A stretch of 64,000 bases of DNA from Gammaproteobacteria bacterium (GTDB lineage Bacteria > Pseudomonadota > Gammaproteobacteria > UBA4575), in contig JANQOB010000003.1 of assembly GCA_028279275.1 (NCBI GenBank), forward strand, positions 1 through 64,000, in the 5' to 3' direction. The notes under the pieces are model-generated. The model was not told where the DNA came from. It saw only the letters and a program-made list of their open reading frames with translations, and did no database searches. The translations under genes and the position numbers were made by a program. Below are positions 32,637 to 44,956 of this stretch, one piece after another; the stretch's first letter is position 1, and each line of letters begins with the position of its first letter.

Positions 32637-34148
32637 TTAAGGAAGGTTTGTTTGATGAGCTTGATTTAACAAGTTCGTAACTGAAGCATCCATCATTTCA
32701 ATTAAAGGTGCTGGCCAAAGCCCAATCCAGAGAACCAAAATCGTTAGGACAAATAAACAGAAAAACTCTCTTGAATTTATATCTTTGAGTTTGGCTACTT
32801 CATCATTGGCCACTGAACCAAATACCACACGTTTAATCATCCAAAGTGTGTAGGCCGCACCAAGAATTAAAGTGGTCGCCGCTAAGAACGCAATCCAAAC
32901 ATTGGCTTTAAAGCTAGCCAAAATCACCATGAATTCTCCCACGAAGCCAGAAGTGCCCGGCAAGCCTGCATTTGCCATAGCAAAGATTACAAAAAAGGTT
33001 GCAAACTTAGGCATGGTATTTACCACTCCACCATAATCCGCAATTTGCCGACTATGCATACGATCGTATAAAACACCCACACACAAAAACATTGCCCCTG
33101 ATATAAATCCATGTGAGATCATTTGCACCATGCCACCTTGTAAAGCAAGTTCTGAATAAGAACTGTTAGCTAACGTTAATTTATAGATAACGAAAAAGCC
33201 GAGCGTGACAAACCCCATATGTGCAATCGAAGAATAGGCAATAAGCTTTTTCATATCACGCTGTGCCAAGGCAACATAGCCGATGTACACAATAGCGATA
33301 AGCGAAATTGCAATGATTAAATAAGCAAGTTGACTACTTGCATATGGAGTAATTGGAATACTAAAACGTAAAAAGCCGTACCCCCCAACTTTCAACATAA
33401 TGGCCGCTAAAATTACTGATCCACCCGTTGGAGCTTCTACGTGCGCATCGGGCAACCATGTATGCACCGGCCACATGGGAATCTTAACTGCAAAAGCAAT
33501 AAAGAATGCCAAAAATAAAAGTAATTGTTGAGTCTGATCTAAAGTTGTAAGTTGTAGTGCTGCGATCTCGAAAGTTCCTGCATGGAGATATAAATATATC
33601 AATGCGATTAATAAAAATACTGAACCAAAGAAGGTGTAAAGGAAAAATTTAATCGTTGCATAGACTCTTCTCGGACCGCCCCATATTCCTATAATTAAAA
33701 ACATAGGGATTAACATACCTTCAAAGAAGATATAAAAAAGAATCGCATCTAACGCACAAAATACTCCAATCATTAATCCTTCGAGAATCAAAAAAGCTGC
33801 AAAATATTCTGCAATTCTTTCTTTAGAGATTTCCCACCCGGCGATGATCACCAATATAGTCATTACAGTAGTGAGCAATATTAGTGGAACTGCAATACCA
33901 TCTACGCCAAGCGCGTAATAAATATTGAAAACCTCTATCCACGCAATTTGCTCATAAAATTGCATAGTATGTTGGCTGCTATCAAAACCTTTCGTTAATA
34001 CTATGCTCACAAGAAAAGTTGCGATAGCTATGAGCAATGACAGCCAACGTACACTAGATACGGAAATTTTCTTTGCAACAAGTACCAACAAACCACCTAT
34101 GATAGGCAGCCATATTAATGTACTTAAAATAGGCAGAGAGCTAAGCAT
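32637..34148 (-). CDS. nuoM: NADH-quinone oxidoreductase subunit M
   Basis: 503 aa from ATG 34148; a GTG at 34154 overlapping the nuoL stop is also in frame. Antiporter-like proton-pumping membrane subunit. Landmarks: FYIFFEGMLIPMFLIIGIWGG with the essential glutamate, KIPMWPVHTWLPDAHVEAPT, and LIAYSSIAHMGFVTLG. Translationally coupled to nuoL. Confidence 0.97.
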   Translation of the reverse strand: MLSSLPILSTLIWLPIIGGLLVLVAKKISVSSVRWLSLLIAIATFLVSIVLTKGFDSSQHTMQFYEQIAWIEVFNIYYALGVDGIAVPLILLTTVMTILVIIAGWEISKERIAEYFAAFLILEGLMIGVFCALDAILFYIFFEGMLIPMFLIIGIWGGPRRVYATIKFFLYTFFGSVFLLIALIYLYLHAGTFEIAALQLTTLDQTQQLLLFLAFFIAFAVKIPMWPVHTWLPDAHVEAPTGGSVILAAIMLKVGGYGFLRFSIPITPYASSQLAYLIIAISLIAIVYIGYVALAQRDMKKLIAYSSIAHMGFVTLGFFVIYKLTLANSSYSELALQGGMVQMISHGFISGAMFLCVGVLYDRMHSRQIADYGGVVNTMPKFATFFVIFAMANAGLPGTSGFVGEFMVILASFKANVWIAFLAATTLILGAAYTLWMIKRVVFGSVANDEVAKLKDINSREFFCLFVLTILVLWIGLWPAPLIEMMDASVTNLLNQAHQTNLP

Positions 34149-34153
34149 GGTCA

Positions 34154-36103
34154 CTATTGCAAAAAGACTTTACTCATGAGAATTAATAAACCAATGATCA
34201 TGGCAAAGGCATAGTGATAAAGATAACCTGTTTGAATACCACGCACTTTAGAGGAAAACCAATTTACAATTTTTGCAGAACCATTAACCACCAATCCATC
34301 AATTAGTAATCGATCACCAAACGAGTCACAAAATGTACCGATTTTTTTAAACCCGGTTGCAAACAAAGCTTGATACAGTTCATCAATGCCATACTTGTTA
34401 TATAAGAATCTATGAATTGCACTGAATTTTTGTTTGAGTGCTTCAGCGAGTTGTGGTTTGTAAATATAAAAAATCCATGCAAGGACTACACCCGCTGCAG
34501 CCAAATATAGAGTAGGCACTGCAAAAGCATGCATAGTAAACTTAATAACCCCATGATAATTAGATTGTAGTTCTGCAATAGCGCGATGTGATTCCGCTAC
34601 AAAAATACTTTCAGCAAAGTAATCACCCAAAGCGATGCTACCAATAAAGTAACCCGCAACTACGGATAGAATCGCTAATAAAATTAAAGGTACGGTAATT
34701 ACTTTTGGAGACTCTTTTACATGTTCTTCTGTATGTTTATCCATCCGACTTTCGCCGTGAAAGGTTAAAAACAACAAACGGAAAGAATAAAAAGCGGTTA
34801 CGAAAACACCTGCTAGCACCATCCAATACGCAAATTGATGTCCATAAATATTGGAGTACTTAACCGCTTCGATAATGGCATCTTTGGAATAAAAGCCTGC
34901 AAAGAAAGGGGTACCAATAAGTGCGAGTGTCCCAATGACCATTGTCCAGTAGGTAACGGGCATATATTTTCTCAAGCCTCCCATCTTCTGCATATCTTGC
35001 TCATGATGCAAAGCAACTATGACGGAACCAGCCCCTAAGAATAAAAGTGCTTTGAAAAATGCATGAGTGAACAAATGAAAGATTGCAATTGAATAGGCCG
35101 AGACTCCTAATGCAACCGTCATGTAACCCAATTGCGAAAGTGTGGAATATGCAATTACGCGTTTAATATCATTCTGGACTATGCCAATTAGTCCCATGAA
35201 AAACGCCGTAACGGCACCAATAATTAATACTACTGATAAAGCCGTCTCGCTTAATTCAAATAGAGGTGACATACGTGCCACCATGAAAATACCTGCAGTT
35301 ACCATCGTTGCCGCATGAATTAATGCAGAAATCGGCGTTGGACCTTCCATAGAATCGGGCAACCATACGTGCAAAGGCACCTGAGCAGACTTACCCATCG
35401 CTCCCACAAATAACAATAGACATATAACCGTCATTACAGGCCAATGAATATTTTCTGTAATCGAAAAAGTTTGTGTATTAACTAACGGCGCTTGAGAAAA
35501 TACAGCTTCATAATCCAAACTATTAAACACTGCTAAGACTGCAGCAATACCTAATATAAAACCAAAATCGCCTACTCGGTTGACTAGAAACGCTTTCAGA
35601 TTGGCAAATATGGCACTGTCTCGTGTATACCAGAACCCAATTAACAAATAAGAAACCAAGCCTACAGCTTCCCAACCAAAAAACAGTTGCATAAAGTTGT
35701 TAGCCATAACCAGCATAAGCATAGAAAAGGTAAACAACGAGATATAAGAGAAAAAGCGCTGATAGCCAGGATCATCATGCATATAACCAATGGTGTAGAT
35801 ATGCACCATCAACGATACAAAGGTTACGACCACCATCATGGTAACCGTTAATGCATCAATCAAAAAACCAACCTTAAATACTAAACCCCCTATAGATAAC
35901 CATTCATACACATCAAACGATGTGGGCTCAACATGATCAAAAATAATCTGCTTAAATACTATTAGGCTAAGAAAAAACGAGATCGCAACACCGATGATCG
36001 TAACCCAATGTGCACCACTGCGCCCTATTGCACGCCCAAACAATCCTGCAATGATTGCAGCTAATAAAGGGGCTAAAACAATTATTAAACAAAGTGTTTT
36101 CAT
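34154..36103 (-). CDS. nuoL: NADH-quinone oxidoreductase subunit L
   Basis: 649 aa, the largest antiporter-like subunit, with about 16 helices and the long lateral helix in the C-terminal third. Landmarks: LFFGWEAVGLVSYLLIGFW, KSAQVPLHVWLPDSMEGPT, RVIAYSTLSQLGYMTVALG. Full length for the family. Stop overlaps the nuoM start region. Confidence 0.97.
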   Translation of the reverse strand: MKTLCLIIVLAPLLAAIIAGLFGRAIGRSGAHWVTIIGVAISFFLSLIVFKQIIFDHVEPTSFDVYEWLSIGGLVFKVGFLIDALTVTMMVVVTFVSLMVHIYTIGYMHDDPGYQRFFSYISLFTFSMLMLVMANNFMQLFFGWEAVGLVSYLLIGFWYTRDSAIFANLKAFLVNRVGDFGFILGIAAVLAVFNSLDYEAVFSQAPLVNTQTFSITENIHWPVMTVICLLLFVGAMGKSAQVPLHVWLPDSMEGPTPISALIHAATMVTAGIFMVARMSPLFELSETALSVVLIIGAVTAFFMGLIGIVQNDIKRVIAYSTLSQLGYMTVALGVSAYSIAIFHLFTHAFFKALLFLGAGSVIVALHHEQDMQKMGGLRKYMPVTYWTMVIGTLALIGTPFFAGFYSKDAIIEAVKYSNIYGHQFAYWMVLAGVFVTAFYSFRLLFLTFHGESRMDKHTEEHVKESPKVITVPLILLAILSVVAGYFIGSIALGDYFAESIFVAESHRAIAELQSNYHGVIKFTMHAFAVPTLYLAAAGVVLAWIFYIYKPQLAEALKQKFSAIHRFLYNKYGIDELYQALFATGFKKIGTFCDSFGDRLLIDGLVVNGSAKIVNWFSSKVRGIQTGYLYHYAFAMIIGLLILMSKVFLQ

Positions 36104-36116
36104 CTAACTTCTCTGT

Positions 36117-36422
36117 TTAACCTTTTAGCTCTTCAAGGTCTTGAACATTAATCGTAGACCGATTGCGATACAGTACAACTAAAATCGCCAAACCAATTGC
36201 AGCCTCGGCTGCCGCCACAGTGAGAATAAAAAATACGAATACTTGGCCTGCCAGGTCATCTAGATAATGTGAGAAAGCAATAAAATTCATATTCACTGCC
36301 AATAACATTAATTCAATCGCCATTAGCAATAAAATGACATTTTTTCGATTAAGAAAAATTCCCGCAATACTAAGTGAGAACAAAATTGCACCTAGTGCAA
36401 GAAAATGTGTCAGCGTAATCAT
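36117..36422 (-). CDS. nuoK: NADH-quinone oxidoreductase subunit K
   Basis: 101 aa, three transmembrane helices, with the membrane-embedded glutamates typical of NuoK ([20 protein letters not shown] and [17 protein letters not shown]). Part of the membrane arm proton pathway between NuoH and NuoN. Normal length. Confidence 0.97.
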   Translation of the reverse strand: MITLTHFLALGAILFSLSIAGIFLNRKNVILLLMAIELMLLAVNMNFIAFSHYLDDLAGQVFVFFILTVAAAEAAIGLAILVVLYRNRSTINVQDLEELKG

Positions 36423-36472
36423 CGAATTAAATTTTTAGCTTAATATTTATTGTTTTTATTAATTATTATTTG

Positions 36473-37057
36473 CTATTTTTCTATGTCTACTAACCTTACA
36501 CGCTTTGTCTTATCTGCATGAATTTGCTGATGCGGTTTTTGATGTTTTGACACCGTGCGTTTACGCATCGTTAATGTAATGGCTGCAATGATTGCAACCA
36601 ATAAAATTACACCCGCTATTTCAAATGGATATACATATTCAGTGAAAAGTAATTCGCCTAATTCTTGGGTGTTACTATAGTCTGGCGGCTTTGGTTTCAC
36701 TTGCGCATGTTCGAAATTAGATTTGCTTAAAATTATGACCATTTCCGCTGCCATAACAGCACCTACAATAAGTCCAACAGGTAGATATTTTGCAAAACCG
36801 GCGCGCATTTTTGCGATGTTAATATCCAACATCATCACCACAAACAAAAACAACACCATGACTGCGCCTACGTACACGAGGACTAAGGTAATGCCTAAAA
36901 ACTCGGCTTCCAACATAATCCACAGTGCGCCACTGGTAAAAAAAGCGAGCACCAAAAATAACGCAGCGTGTACAGGATTACGAACTGTAATCATTGCAAC
37001 TGCAGATGAAACTAAAATAATCGCAAAAAAATAAAAAACTGCAGATTGAATTAACAT
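36473..37057 (-). CDS. nuoJ: NADH-quinone oxidoreductase subunit J
   Basis: 194 aa, five transmembrane helices plus a basic hydrophilic tail (RKRTVSKHQKPHQQIHAD) . Landmarks: VRNPVHAALFLVLAFF and GITLVLVYVGAVMVLFLFVV, containing the pi-bulge helix. Gap of 50 AT-rich bases to nuoK. Confidence 0.96.
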   Translation of the reverse strand: MLIQSAVFYFFAIILVSSAVAMITVRNPVHAALFLVLAFFTSGALWIMLEAEFLGITLVLVYVGAVMVLFLFVVMMLDINIAKMRAGFAKYLPVGLIVGAVMAAEMVIILSKSNFEHAQVKPKPPDYSNTQELGELLFTEYVYPFEIAGVILLVAIIAAITLTMRKRTVSKHQKPHQQIHADKTKRVRLVDIEK

Positions 37058-37066
37058 TGGTTCGTA

Positions 37067-37555
37067 CTACCTATATTGAGCATCTACCTGACGATCTTTT
37101 GCAATTTGCTCTTCGTGCTTTCTGCCTACTTCGAGCAACATTTCTTTCGTCATCACTTGTGTACCTCGTTCAAAGAACGAATACTCAAAGATTCTTGTTT
37201 CTACAATTGCATCAACGGGGCATGCTTCTTCACAAAATCCACAATAGACACATTTAAATAAATCAATGTCATATCGAGTCGTACGGCGACTACCATCCTC
37301 ACGTTCTTCAGAATCAATGGTTATGGCTAATGCCGGGCAAACCGCTTCGCAAAGTTTGCAACCAATACAACGCTCTTCCCCGCTTGGATATCTGCGTAAA
37401 GCATGCAATCCACGAAACCTTGGTGACTGCGGTGTTTTTTCTTCAGGATATTGGACGGTAAATTTTTTAGAAACTAAACGTCTACCCGTTAAGCTCATGC
37501 CTTTGAGCAACTCAAACAACGTAAAACTTTTAATTATGTTAATTATTGATTTCAT
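37067..37555 (-). CDS. nuoI: NADH-quinone oxidoreductase subunit I
   Basis: 162 aa, two 4Fe-4S ferredoxin motifs: [12 protein letters not shown] and [15 protein letters not shown], carrying clusters N6a and N6b that pass electrons towards NuoB. N-terminal amphipathic helix contacts the membrane. Downstream of the dispersed palindromic element that separates it from nuoH. Confidence 0.97.
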   Translation of the reverse strand: MKSIINIIKSFTLFELLKGMSLTGRRLVSKKFTVQYPEEKTPQSPRFRGLHALRRYPSGEERCIGCKLCEAVCPALAITIDSEEREDGSRRTTRYDIDLFKCVYCGFCEEACPVDAIVETRIFEYSFFERGTQVMTKEMLLEVGRKHEEQIAKDRQVDAQYR

Positions 37556-37584
37556 TTAAAAATAATTATATTAAAAATGTTAGG

Positions 37585-37684
37585 TTTTGTTTCAAGACGA
37601 GGCGCAATACTTTTTGAGAAGCGGAGTTTACATATCCGTAAATGAGCATCGAAAAAAGTATTGCAACAAAGTATTGAGACAAAA
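37585..37684. repeat. Dispersed palindromic element, copy 2 (MITE-like)
   Basis: About 100 bp within the nuo operon, between nuoH and nuoI. Ends TTTTGTTTCAA (37585-37595) and TTGAGACAAAA (37674-37684) are inverted with one mismatch; inner stem GAGTTTAC / GTAAATGAGC near 37624-37647. No coding capacity. Best-preserved copy, together with copy 3. Confidence 0.7.
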
Positions 37685-37693
37685 GATACATTT

Positions 37694-38746
37694 TTAGTCA
37701 AACCATGGTGGTACTTCAAAATATAGAAGCACACCTTCTACAAATATCCAAATCAACGTAACCGGCAATAAAATTTTCCACCCTAAGCGCATGATTTGAT
37801 CATAGCGATAGCGAGGAAATGTTGCACGAAACCATAAGAAACAAAAAATAAAGAAACAAGTTTTAGCAATGAACATATGTGGACCATGTCCAAGCACAAA
37901 TCCGATGTAAGGAATGCTCGCCCAGCTCTCAGGGAACGGACTCAACCAACCTCCAAGAAACAGCAAAGCCGTTAATGCTGAAATTAAAATGATATTTGCA
38001 TATTCTGCAAGGAAAAATAGTGCAAAACCCATTCCTGAATACTCAACATGAAATCCTGCAACGATTTCTGATTCACCTTCAACCACATCAAAAGGCGCAC
38101 GGTTTGTTTCTGCTACACCAGAAATAAGATAAGCCAAAAACAATGGGAACAACGGTAGCCAATACCAATGCAACACACTTCCTTTTTGTGCTTCGATAAT
38201 ATCGCCCAAATTTAAACTGCCACTTGCCATTAGAACTCCAACCAATGCAAAGCCCATTGCTATTTCATAGGCGACGATTTGCGCCGCGGAACGAAGTGCG
38301 CCAAGTAGTGCATATTTTGAATTTGAAGCCCAACCCGCAACGATCACCCCGTACACGCCTAAAGACGTCATGGCTAATAGATATAACAATCCAGCATTGA
38401 TATCCGCAAAACTCCAACGCTCTGCAAATGGAATTACTGCCCATGCGGCTAAAGCCGGAATCATGGACAACAATGGTGCCAATCGGAACAAGAAACGATC
38501 CGCATCGTTCGGCAAAATCATTTCTTTAAACATCAGTTTTAAAGCATCTGCAATGGGTTGCCCGAAACCTCTTGGCCCAACTCTATTTGGACCCACACGT
38601 ACCTGCATAAAACCAATTACTCTGCGTTCAGCTAATGTTACGTATGCCACGCAGCCAAACAACACCAATATAAAAATAAACATGTAGGCCGTTAATAGCA
38701 GTAACGGTGGTACGGATGCTAATAAACTTTGCGCCCATTCAAGCAT
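37694..38746 (-). CDS. nuoH: NADH-quinone oxidoreductase subunit H
   Basis: 350 aa, eight helices, forms the quinone-binding chamber with NuoB and NuoD. Landmarks: [43 protein letters not shown] (given as landmarks [13 protein letters not shown] and HVEYSG), [18 protein letters not shown]. Its ATG overlaps the nuoG stop by eight bases. Confidence 0.97.
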   Translation of the reverse strand: MLEWAQSLLASVPPLLLLTAYMFIFILVLFGCVAYVTLAERRVIGFMQVRVGPNRVGPRGFGQPIADALKLMFKEMILPNDADRFLFRLAPLLSMIPALAAWAVIPFAERWSFADINAGLLYLLAMTSLGVYGVIVAGWASNSKYALLGALRSAAQIVAYEIAMGFALVGVLMASGSLNLGDIIEAQKGSVLHWYWLPLFPLFLAYLISGVAETNRAPFDVVEGESEIVAGFHVEYSGMGFALFFLAEYANIILISALTALLFLGGWLSPFPESWASIPYIGFVLGHGPHMFIAKTCFFIFCFLWFRATFPRYRYDQIMRLGWKILLPVTLIWIFVEGVLLYFEVPPWFD

Positions 38747-41126
38747 TTGCGGTCCTTTGTATTTCTACAGGTGCAATCGCTTCACCCAGAGAATCACTCA
38801 TTGTTCCACTCTTTTGAATCCATACACAGTTATAAGAAATTTCGTTGGCTATACGCAATGGTAATGTTGCTTCATGATTCCCTTGTACCACTCTTACTAC
38901 GTTCTCATTTTGAACATTCAAATCAATCGCTTGCTGCTCAGACATTGCTATGTAGTTTTGAGAATCTTCTACTGCTTGCTGCAATGAAGTTGCACGTCGC
39001 AAAACATTATCGAGCGCATAAACAGGAGAATCTGATACACGATAAATTGTTTTTTCATCAGACAAAACGGTTACATTGCTAAAATCTTTTAGATTGCTAT
39101 CAAATGCTTCAGCACTATCAAAATTTTGTTTTAATTCATCACGAATTTCATCGCTAGTTTGATATTGCACTTCATTGCACCCCAGCTTGTTTGCTAAAAC
39201 ACGCAAAACCTTCCAACCTGGACGTGCCTCACCTGGGGCAGAAACCGCTTTTGCCACGCTTTGCCATCGACCTTCATTGTTTACGAATGTTCCATCCGTT
39301 TCAGCGAAGGTTGCGATAGGCAAAATCACATTTGCATATTGTTTAAGTTCTTCATTTATATATGGCGAACACACAACTACATAATCTGCCTCTTGCATAG
39401 CCTTAACTGCAGCTGATGCGTTGGTAAAATCAAACTCTGGTTCCAAATTAAATAAAAAGTATGCTTTTCTCGAATTAATTATCATTTCATATGCATTCAT
39501 ACCTGAAATAGGAACACTTTTGCCTGCCTGTGTGCGATGCGGCAAAACCCCTGCTAACCAGGCCCCGGCAGTGTTTCCAGAGCGCACAAGGATAGAAAAA
39601 GTTGAATCTGTAACCTTTGCTATAAAATTACTCAGACAACGTAATGCAGAAGCTTGCGGATGACTATCTGCAATAGCACCAAATATTACACTTGTTTGTT
39701 TGCCAAACTTAAGTGAATTATAAATTTGCTGTGCGTCAATGGATACAGATACATTATCTACAATGGATTTAATTTCACTTGGCAAACCTTCTGTAGTTTG
39801 TGCGCATTTTGCAATTTCAGCTAAAACATTAATCCAAATTTGTGGTGCCGCACACCATGTCTGTTCTAATTGAAAATAAAAATCGAACATCTGTGGATTA
39901 AGTGTGAAAACTTCACATCTTCTGCCATTAGTTTTTCCATTCGCCTTACGAATTCGATGCGCCAACATCGGATGTTCTAAACGAATATTGCTGCCTACTA
40001 GAAAAATACTGTCGTTATTTTCGATCGACTGAATGGACTGCCCAAGATATGGAAACAATGGCATGGCATCTTGGTCAGCAAAATCAAGTTGTTGCGTACG
40101 ATGATCGATATTATCCACACCTATATGTCGAAACATTTTTTGCAATAAAAATAGTTCTTCTAAAGTTGAGTGAGGTGCAGCAAGCACTCCAATATCTTCA
40201 GTTTGAAACTCTTTTAATGAGCTGGCAATGTTCGCTAAACAACTGTCCCAATCACTTGGTTGCCATCCTTGATCCGTTTTTTGCATGGGCTGTGTGGAAC
40301 GATCAGTGCTGTTCAATCCTTCGTAACTAAAACGATCACGATCCGATATCCAAGTTTCATTGATTTCTTCATTTTCTCTTGGCACCACGCGCATTACTTG
40401 ATCACGTAAAGTATGCAAATAAACATTCGAACCCATACCATCATGTGGAATTACACTAGGAGACTGCATCATCTCCCAGGCACGAGCCGTCATACGTGAA
40501 GGTTTTGCATTCAATGCACCGACCGGGCATACATCGATTACATTTCCTGATAACTCTGAACTAAGCGACTTTTCAACAAAGGTGCCAATTTCCATAAATT
40601 CACCACGACCGGTTGCACCCAGTTCGCTTATACCTGCAATCTCAGTACCAAATCGAACACAGCGCGTGCAATGAATGCATCGCGTCATGTCTGTTGAAAC
40701 CAGTGGCCCTAATTCTTTATCTGCTACGACGCGTTTCCTTTCTGTGTACCTTGAAACGTCATTGCCATAACCCATGGCAACATCTTGCAACTCACATTCG
40801 CCACCTTGATCACAAACAGGGCAGTCTAGCGGATGGTTAATCAATAAAAATTCCATCGTGCTTTTTTGCGCATCTAATGCGAGCTGTGATTTGGTATACA
40901 CCTTCATTCCTTCAGCAACAGGAGTTGCACAAGCAGGCAATGGTTTTGGCACATTCTCAACCTCTACCATACACATACGGCAGTTTGCAGCGACAGATAA
41001 TTTTTTGTGATAACAGAAACGAGGAACATCAATGTCATATTGATCTGTAACTTCAATCACCATAGCACCTTTACGTGCTGTGACTTGTTGATCATTAACA
41101 AATAATGTAAGCGTATCTTCAGACAT
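38739..41126 (-). CDS. nuoG: NADH-quinone oxidoreductase subunit G
   Basis: 795 aa. Peripheral-arm iron-sulfur subunit. N-terminal 2Fe-2S ferredoxin ([21 protein letters not shown]1b), HxxxC-type cluster region ([18 protein letters not shown]), then [16 protein letters not shown] and DVCPVGAL (4Fe-4S), followed by a molybdopterin-oxidoreductase-like domain without the cofactor. Longest gene of the operon. Confidence 0.97.
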   Translation of the reverse strand: MSEDTLTLFVNDQQVTARKGAMVIEVTDQYDIDVPRFCYHKKLSVAANCRMCMVEVENVPKPLPACATPVAEGMKVYTKSQLALDAQKSTMEFLLINHPLDCPVCDQGGECELQDVAMGYGNDVSRYTERKRVVADKELGPLVSTDMTRCIHCTRCVRFGTEIAGISELGATGRGEFMEIGTFVEKSLSSELSGNVIDVCPVGALNAKPSRMTARAWEMMQSPSVIPHDGMGSNVYLHTLRDQVMRVVPRENEEINETWISDRDRFSYEGLNSTDRSTQPMQKTDQGWQPSDWDSCLANIASSLKEFQTEDIGVLAAPHSTLEELFLLQKMFRHIGVDNIDHRTQQLDFADQDAMPLFPYLGQSIQSIENNDSIFLVGSNIRLEHPMLAHRIRKANGKTNGRRCEVFTLNPQMFDFYFQLEQTWCAAPQIWINVLAEIAKCAQTTEGLPSEIKSIVDNVSVSIDAQQIYNSLKFGKQTSVIFGAIADSHPQASALRCLSNFIAKVTDSTFSILVRSGNTAGAWLAGVLPHRTQAGKSVPISGMNAYEMIINSRKAYFLFNLEPEFDFTNASAAVKAMQEADYVVVCSPYINEELKQYANVILPIATFAETDGTFVNNEGRWQSVAKAVSAPGEARPGWKVLRVLANKLGCNEVQYQTSDEIRDELKQNFDSAEAFDSNLKDFSNVTVLSDEKTIYRVSDSPVYALDNVLRRATSLQQAVEDSQNYIAMSEQQAIDLNVQNENVVRVVQGNHEATLPLRIANEISYNCVWIQKSGTMSDSLGEAIAPVEIQRTANA

Positions 41127-41141
41127 GTTATTTAATAATTA

Positions 41142-42440
41142 TTAAGCTGCGTTTTTTTGCATTTCTGCTTCAAGCATGCTGTGTCCATGTTCAATGTAAT
41201 AGGCAAATTCGTCTCGATAGTGTTTTATAAAACTATATACAGGCATGGCTGCGGCATCGCCCAATGCACATATCGTTCTTCCTTCAATCTTTTTAGCCAC
41301 ATCATCTAATTTATCTATATCTTCAGGTAAGCCGTTACCATCAACGATTCTGCTAAGCATGCGGTACAGCCACCCAGTTCCTTCTCTACAGGGTGTGCAC
41401 TGTCCGCACGACTCTGAAAAGTAAAAACGCGAAATACGACGCAATACTTTTACCATATCGGTTGTTTCGTCCATCACAACCACTGCCCCAGAACCCAGTA
41501 ACGAGCCTGCTTGCGAAATGGATTCATAATCCATATTGGTTTTCATCATGATGTCACCAGGGAGAACAGGTACAGATGATCCACCTGGTATTACGGCTTT
41601 TAATTTATTCCCTTCCAAAACACCACCTGCCAATTCAAGCAACTCCGAAAACGGCATGCCCAGTGGCACTTCATAATTTCCAGGTTTGTTTACATGACCT
41701 GAAACTGAAAAACACTTTGTGCCACCACTTTTTTCAACACCCAATGATGCAAACCAGTCTGCACCTTCACGGATAATGCTCGGCACAGAAGCAAATGTTT
41801 CAGTGTTATTAACTGTAGTGGGTTTGCCATATAAACCAACATTTGCAGGGAACGGAGGCTTAAAACGCGGCTGGCCTTTTTTGCCTTCTAAAGATTCCAA
41901 CAATGCAGTTTCTTCACCGCATATATATGCGCCTGCGCCTAAGGTGTCATATAGATAAAAAGTAAAATCGCTCTTAAGAATATTGTCACCCAAATAACCT
42001 GCCGCATATGCCTCATTTAACGCTTCAGCAAAACGTTTATAAGGTTCATCCAAAAACTCGCCGCGCAAATAGTTATAGCCAACACTTAAACGCATTGCAT
42101 AAGCTGCAATAGTCATCCCTTCGATAACTGAATGCGGATTAAATCTTAAAATGTCACGGTCTTTACAAGTACCGGGCTCAGACTCATCAGAGTTACACAC
42201 GATATAGCTTTCAATTTCAGGATCTCTTGGCATAAAACTCCATTTTAATCCGGTCGGAAATCCTGCCCCTCCTCTGCCGCGCAAACCTGATGCTTTGACT
42301 TGCTCGAGAACTTCATCTGCAGATATATTTTGTTGCAAAATTTTTTCCAGTGCGGAATACCCACCCACACTTCTATAATTTTCCAGTGTCCAGGGCTCGT
42401 CAAATTTTAAAGTCTGATAGCAAACGTTATTCAATTGCAT
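41142..42440 (-). CDS. nuoF: NADH-quinone oxidoreductase subunit F
   Basis: 432 aa. Binds NADH, FMN and cluster N3. Landmarks: [16 protein letters not shown] (nucleotide/FMN binding), [17 protein letters not shown], and [15 protein letters not shown] plus a later cysteine in RTICALGDA for the 4Fe-4S cluster. Normal length. Confidence 0.98.
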   Translation of the reverse strand: MQLNNVCYQTLKFDEPWTLENYRSVGGYSALEKILQQNISADEVLEQVKASGLRGRGGAGFPTGLKWSFMPRDPEIESYIVCNSDESEPGTCKDRDILRFNPHSVIEGMTIAAYAMRLSVGYNYLRGEFLDEPYKRFAEALNEAYAAGYLGDNILKSDFTFYLYDTLGAGAYICGEETALLESLEGKKGQPRFKPPFPANVGLYGKPTTVNNTETFASVPSIIREGADWFASLGVEKSGGTKCFSVSGHVNKPGNYEVPLGMPFSELLELAGGVLEGNKLKAVIPGGSSVPVLPGDIMMKTNMDYESISQAGSLLGSGAVVVMDETTDMVKVLRRISRFYFSESCGQCTPCREGTGWLYRMLSRIVDGNGLPEDIDKLDDVAKKIEGRTICALGDAAAMPVYSFIKHYRDEFAYYIEHGHSMLEAEMQKNAA

Positions 42441-42458
42441 TTTTTTAATTTCATTTAG

Positions 42459-42956
42459 TTAGTTTTCAAGCTCTTCTAATATTTGGTCGACTTTTTCAAT
42501 TGTAAGATTCTCTTTATATACATGATTTACTTGCATCATGGGCGCACCGCAACATGCCGCCAAACATTCTTCTTCTTTTTTCAAATAAAATTTTCCGTCT
42601 TCAGTACTTTCACCCAGCTTAATACCAAGCTTACTTTCGAGATGATTCACAATTTCATCCGCACCTCGTAACATGCAAGATAAATTTGTACATACTGCAA
42701 TAGTGTGTTTGCCAACCGGCTTAAGCTCAAACATGGAATAGAATGAAGCTACTTCATACACAGCAATGGGAGGCATATCTAAATACTCTGCAATCGCATC
42801 CATCTTATCTACTGGTAAATACCCTTCTTCGTGCTGCAGTGCACGCAGCGCACCTAGTACTGCAGATTGCTGTTGATCAATTGGATATCTTGACAACCAA
42901 GCATCAATCTCTTCCCGAAGATGGTCAGATAGCAAAGCAGCTTTAGATTCATTCAT
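42459..42956 (-). CDS. nuoE: NADH-quinone oxidoreductase subunit E
   Basis: 165 aa thioredoxin-like 2Fe-2S protein (cluster N1a). Ligands CTNLSC and [10 protein letters not shown]-terminal helical region [20 protein letters not shown]. Start overlaps the nuoD stop by four bases. Confidence 0.97.
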   Translation of the reverse strand: MNESKAALLSDHLREEIDAWLSRYPIDQQQSAVLGALRALQHEEGYLPVDKMDAIAEYLDMPPIAVYEVASFYSMFELKPVGKHTIAVCTNLSCMLRGADEIVNHLESKLGIKLGESTEDGKFYLKKEEECLAACCGAPMMQVNHVYKENLTIEKVDQILEELEN

Positions 42957-44206
42957 CGATCAATTTCTCCAAACACAATGTCTTGTGTTCCTATTATGGC
43001 CACCACATCTGCCAACATATGACCACGCGACATTTCATCTAATGATGCAAGGTGCGCGAATCCAGGTGCGCGGATTTTCAGACGATAAGGTTTATTCGCA
43101 CCATCAGAAACCAAGTAAATACCAAACTCTCCTTTTGGATGTTCAACAGCGCTATAGACTTCACCTTCAGGCAAACAAAAACCCTCGGTAAATAATTTAA
43201 AATGATGTATGAGCTCTTCCATACCCATTTTCATTTCGCCACGAGAAGGGGGTGAAAATTTATGGTTGTCCACCATAACTGGTCCTGGGTTTGCTCGTAA
43301 CCAAGTAATGCATTGCTTAATAATTTCATTTGATTGACGCATTTCTTCTATGCGTACTAAATAACGATCGTAACAATCTCCATTCACGCCAATAGGCACT
43401 TTAAAATCTAACTCATCATAAGTTTCATAAGGCTGTTTACGACGCAAGTCCCACTCAATACCAGAGCCTCTTAACATTGGACCCGTAAAACCAAGCTGCA
43501 ATGCGCGCTCTGGACTAACGACTCCAATATCAACTGTTCTTTGTTTCCATATACGATTATCCGTTAATAGAGTTTCATATTCATCTACACACCCTGGAAA
43601 CCGCTGAGTGAAATCATCAAGAAAATCTAAGAAGGAGCCAGTGCGTGCTGCGTTTAATTTTTTAACATCATTTTTATTATGCCAACGTGATTCAACATAT
43701 TTAGGCATTTCATTTGGTAAGTCACGATACACACCACCAGGCCGGTAGTACGTAGCATGTAAACGCGCACCGGATACAGCTTCATAACAATCCATTAAAT
43801 CTTCACGTTCTCTGAAGGCATATAAAAAAATTGTCATCGCACCAATGTCTAAACCATGTGCTCCTATCCACAGCAAATGATTTAGTATGCGAGTAATCTC
43901 ATCAAACATGACACGTATATATTGCGCACGAACCGGAACTTCAATTCCAGCAAGTTTTTCAATCGCTAACACATATGCATGTTCGTTAGACATCATCGAT
44001 ACATAGTCAAGCCTATCCATATACCCAATGCTTTGGTTATAGGGTTTACTCTCGGCAAGTTTTTCTGTTGCACGATGTAATAAGCCGATATGTGGGTCCG
44101 CACGCTGTATGACTTCACCCTCCATTTCTAACACCAGGCGTAAAACACCATGAGCTGCAGGATGCTGCGGCCCAAAGTTCATCGTATAATTTCGTAACTC
44201 AGACAT
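42953..44206 (-). CDS. nuoD: NADH-quinone oxidoreductase subunit D
   Basis: 417 aa. Forms the quinone-reduction site with NuoB. ATG 44206 is preceded by GAGGA and overlaps the nuoC stop; the frame continues nine codons upstream without support. Landmarks: [37 protein letters not shown] and the C-terminal DIVFGEIDR. Confidence 0.97.
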   Translation of the reverse strand: MSELRNYTMNFGPQHPAAHGVLRLVLEMEGEVIQRADPHIGLLHRATEKLAESKPYNQSIGYMDRLDYVSMMSNEHAYVLAIEKLAGIEVPVRAQYIRVMFDEITRILNHLLWIGAHGLDIGAMTIFLYAFREREDLMDCYEAVSGARLHATYYRPGGVYRDLPNEMPKYVESRWHNKNDVKKLNAARTGSFLDFLDDFTQRFPGCVDEYETLLTDNRIWKQRTVDIGVVSPERALQLGFTGPMLRGSGIEWDLRRKQPYETYDELDFKVPIGVNGDCYDRYLVRIEEMRQSNEIIKQCITWLRANPGPVMVDNHKFSPPSRGEMKMGMEELIHHFKLFTEGFCLPEGEVYSAVEHPKGEFGIYLVSDGANKPYRLKIRAPGFAHLASLDEMSRGHMLADVVAIIGTQDIVFGEIDR

Positions 44207-44945
44207 CAGTTGATTCCTCTGCAGATGTTTCATCTACATGTTCAGCAACACCATCTTCGAAACGATGATCTTCACGGATCACTTTTGGCACATTAATTCT
44301 TGGTTCAATTGAAACAGGTTGATATATCACACGTTTTTGATCAGGGTCATAACGAACTTCTACATGACCAATTAATGGAAAATCTTTGCGAAACGGGTGC
44401 CCTGTAAAACCATAGTCTGTAAGAATCCGTCTTAAATCAGGATGACCTTCAAAAACTATTCCAAATAAATCAAACGCTTCACGCTCATACCAGTCTGCGC
44501 AGTTCCAGATCGGTGTTACGGAAGGTAAAATCGGAAGATGATCATCTTCACAATATACTTTGACGCGTAAACGTTGATTATTGGCTATTGATAACAAATG
44601 GTAGACCACTGCATAACGTGGTCCATCGATATTAGTATTTTGTTTTGCATCATCAAATGTAAAACGACCAAAAGAGGCTTTTTCTACTCCGCGACTAAAT
44701 CCTGATGAAGTTGCAGTTTCAGTATTCCATTCATCTGTACCAAACTCTAAATAATCAACTCCTGCCAAATCGATCAACTGATCAAATTTAAATTTCTCAG
44801 CAGATTTTAATTGTTCAAGAACTTGAATTAATTCTTTATCTTCAACCGTTACGGTAATTTCGTTATTTTTAATCTCAATAGATCGCAATGAAGTTGCGAA
44901 AACGCGCTGTAGCTCAGAACCAAAATGATGGAGGTCGTTCTGCAT
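44199..44945 (-). CDS. nuoC: NADH-quinone oxidoreductase subunit C
   Basis: 248 aa 30-kDa subunit of the peripheral arm. Landmarks: [10 protein letters not shown] and [39 protein letters not shown]. Separate from NuoD, unlike the E. coli fusion. Acidic C-terminal tail ([14 protein letters not shown]). Confidence 0.97.
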   Translation of the reverse strand: MQNDLHHFGSELQRVFATSLRSIEIKNNEITVTVEDKELIQVLEQLKSAEKFKFDQLIDLAGVDYLEFGTDEWNTETATSSGFSRGVEKASFGRFTFDDAKQNTNIDGPRYAVVYHLLSIANNQRLRVKVYCEDDHLPILPSVTPIWNCADWYEREAFDLFGIVFEGHPDLRRILTDYGFTGHPFRKDFPLIGHVEVRYDPDQKRVIYQPVSIEPRINVPKVIREDHRFEDGVAEHVDETSAEESTDV

Positions 44946-44956
44946 AGAGTATGCAC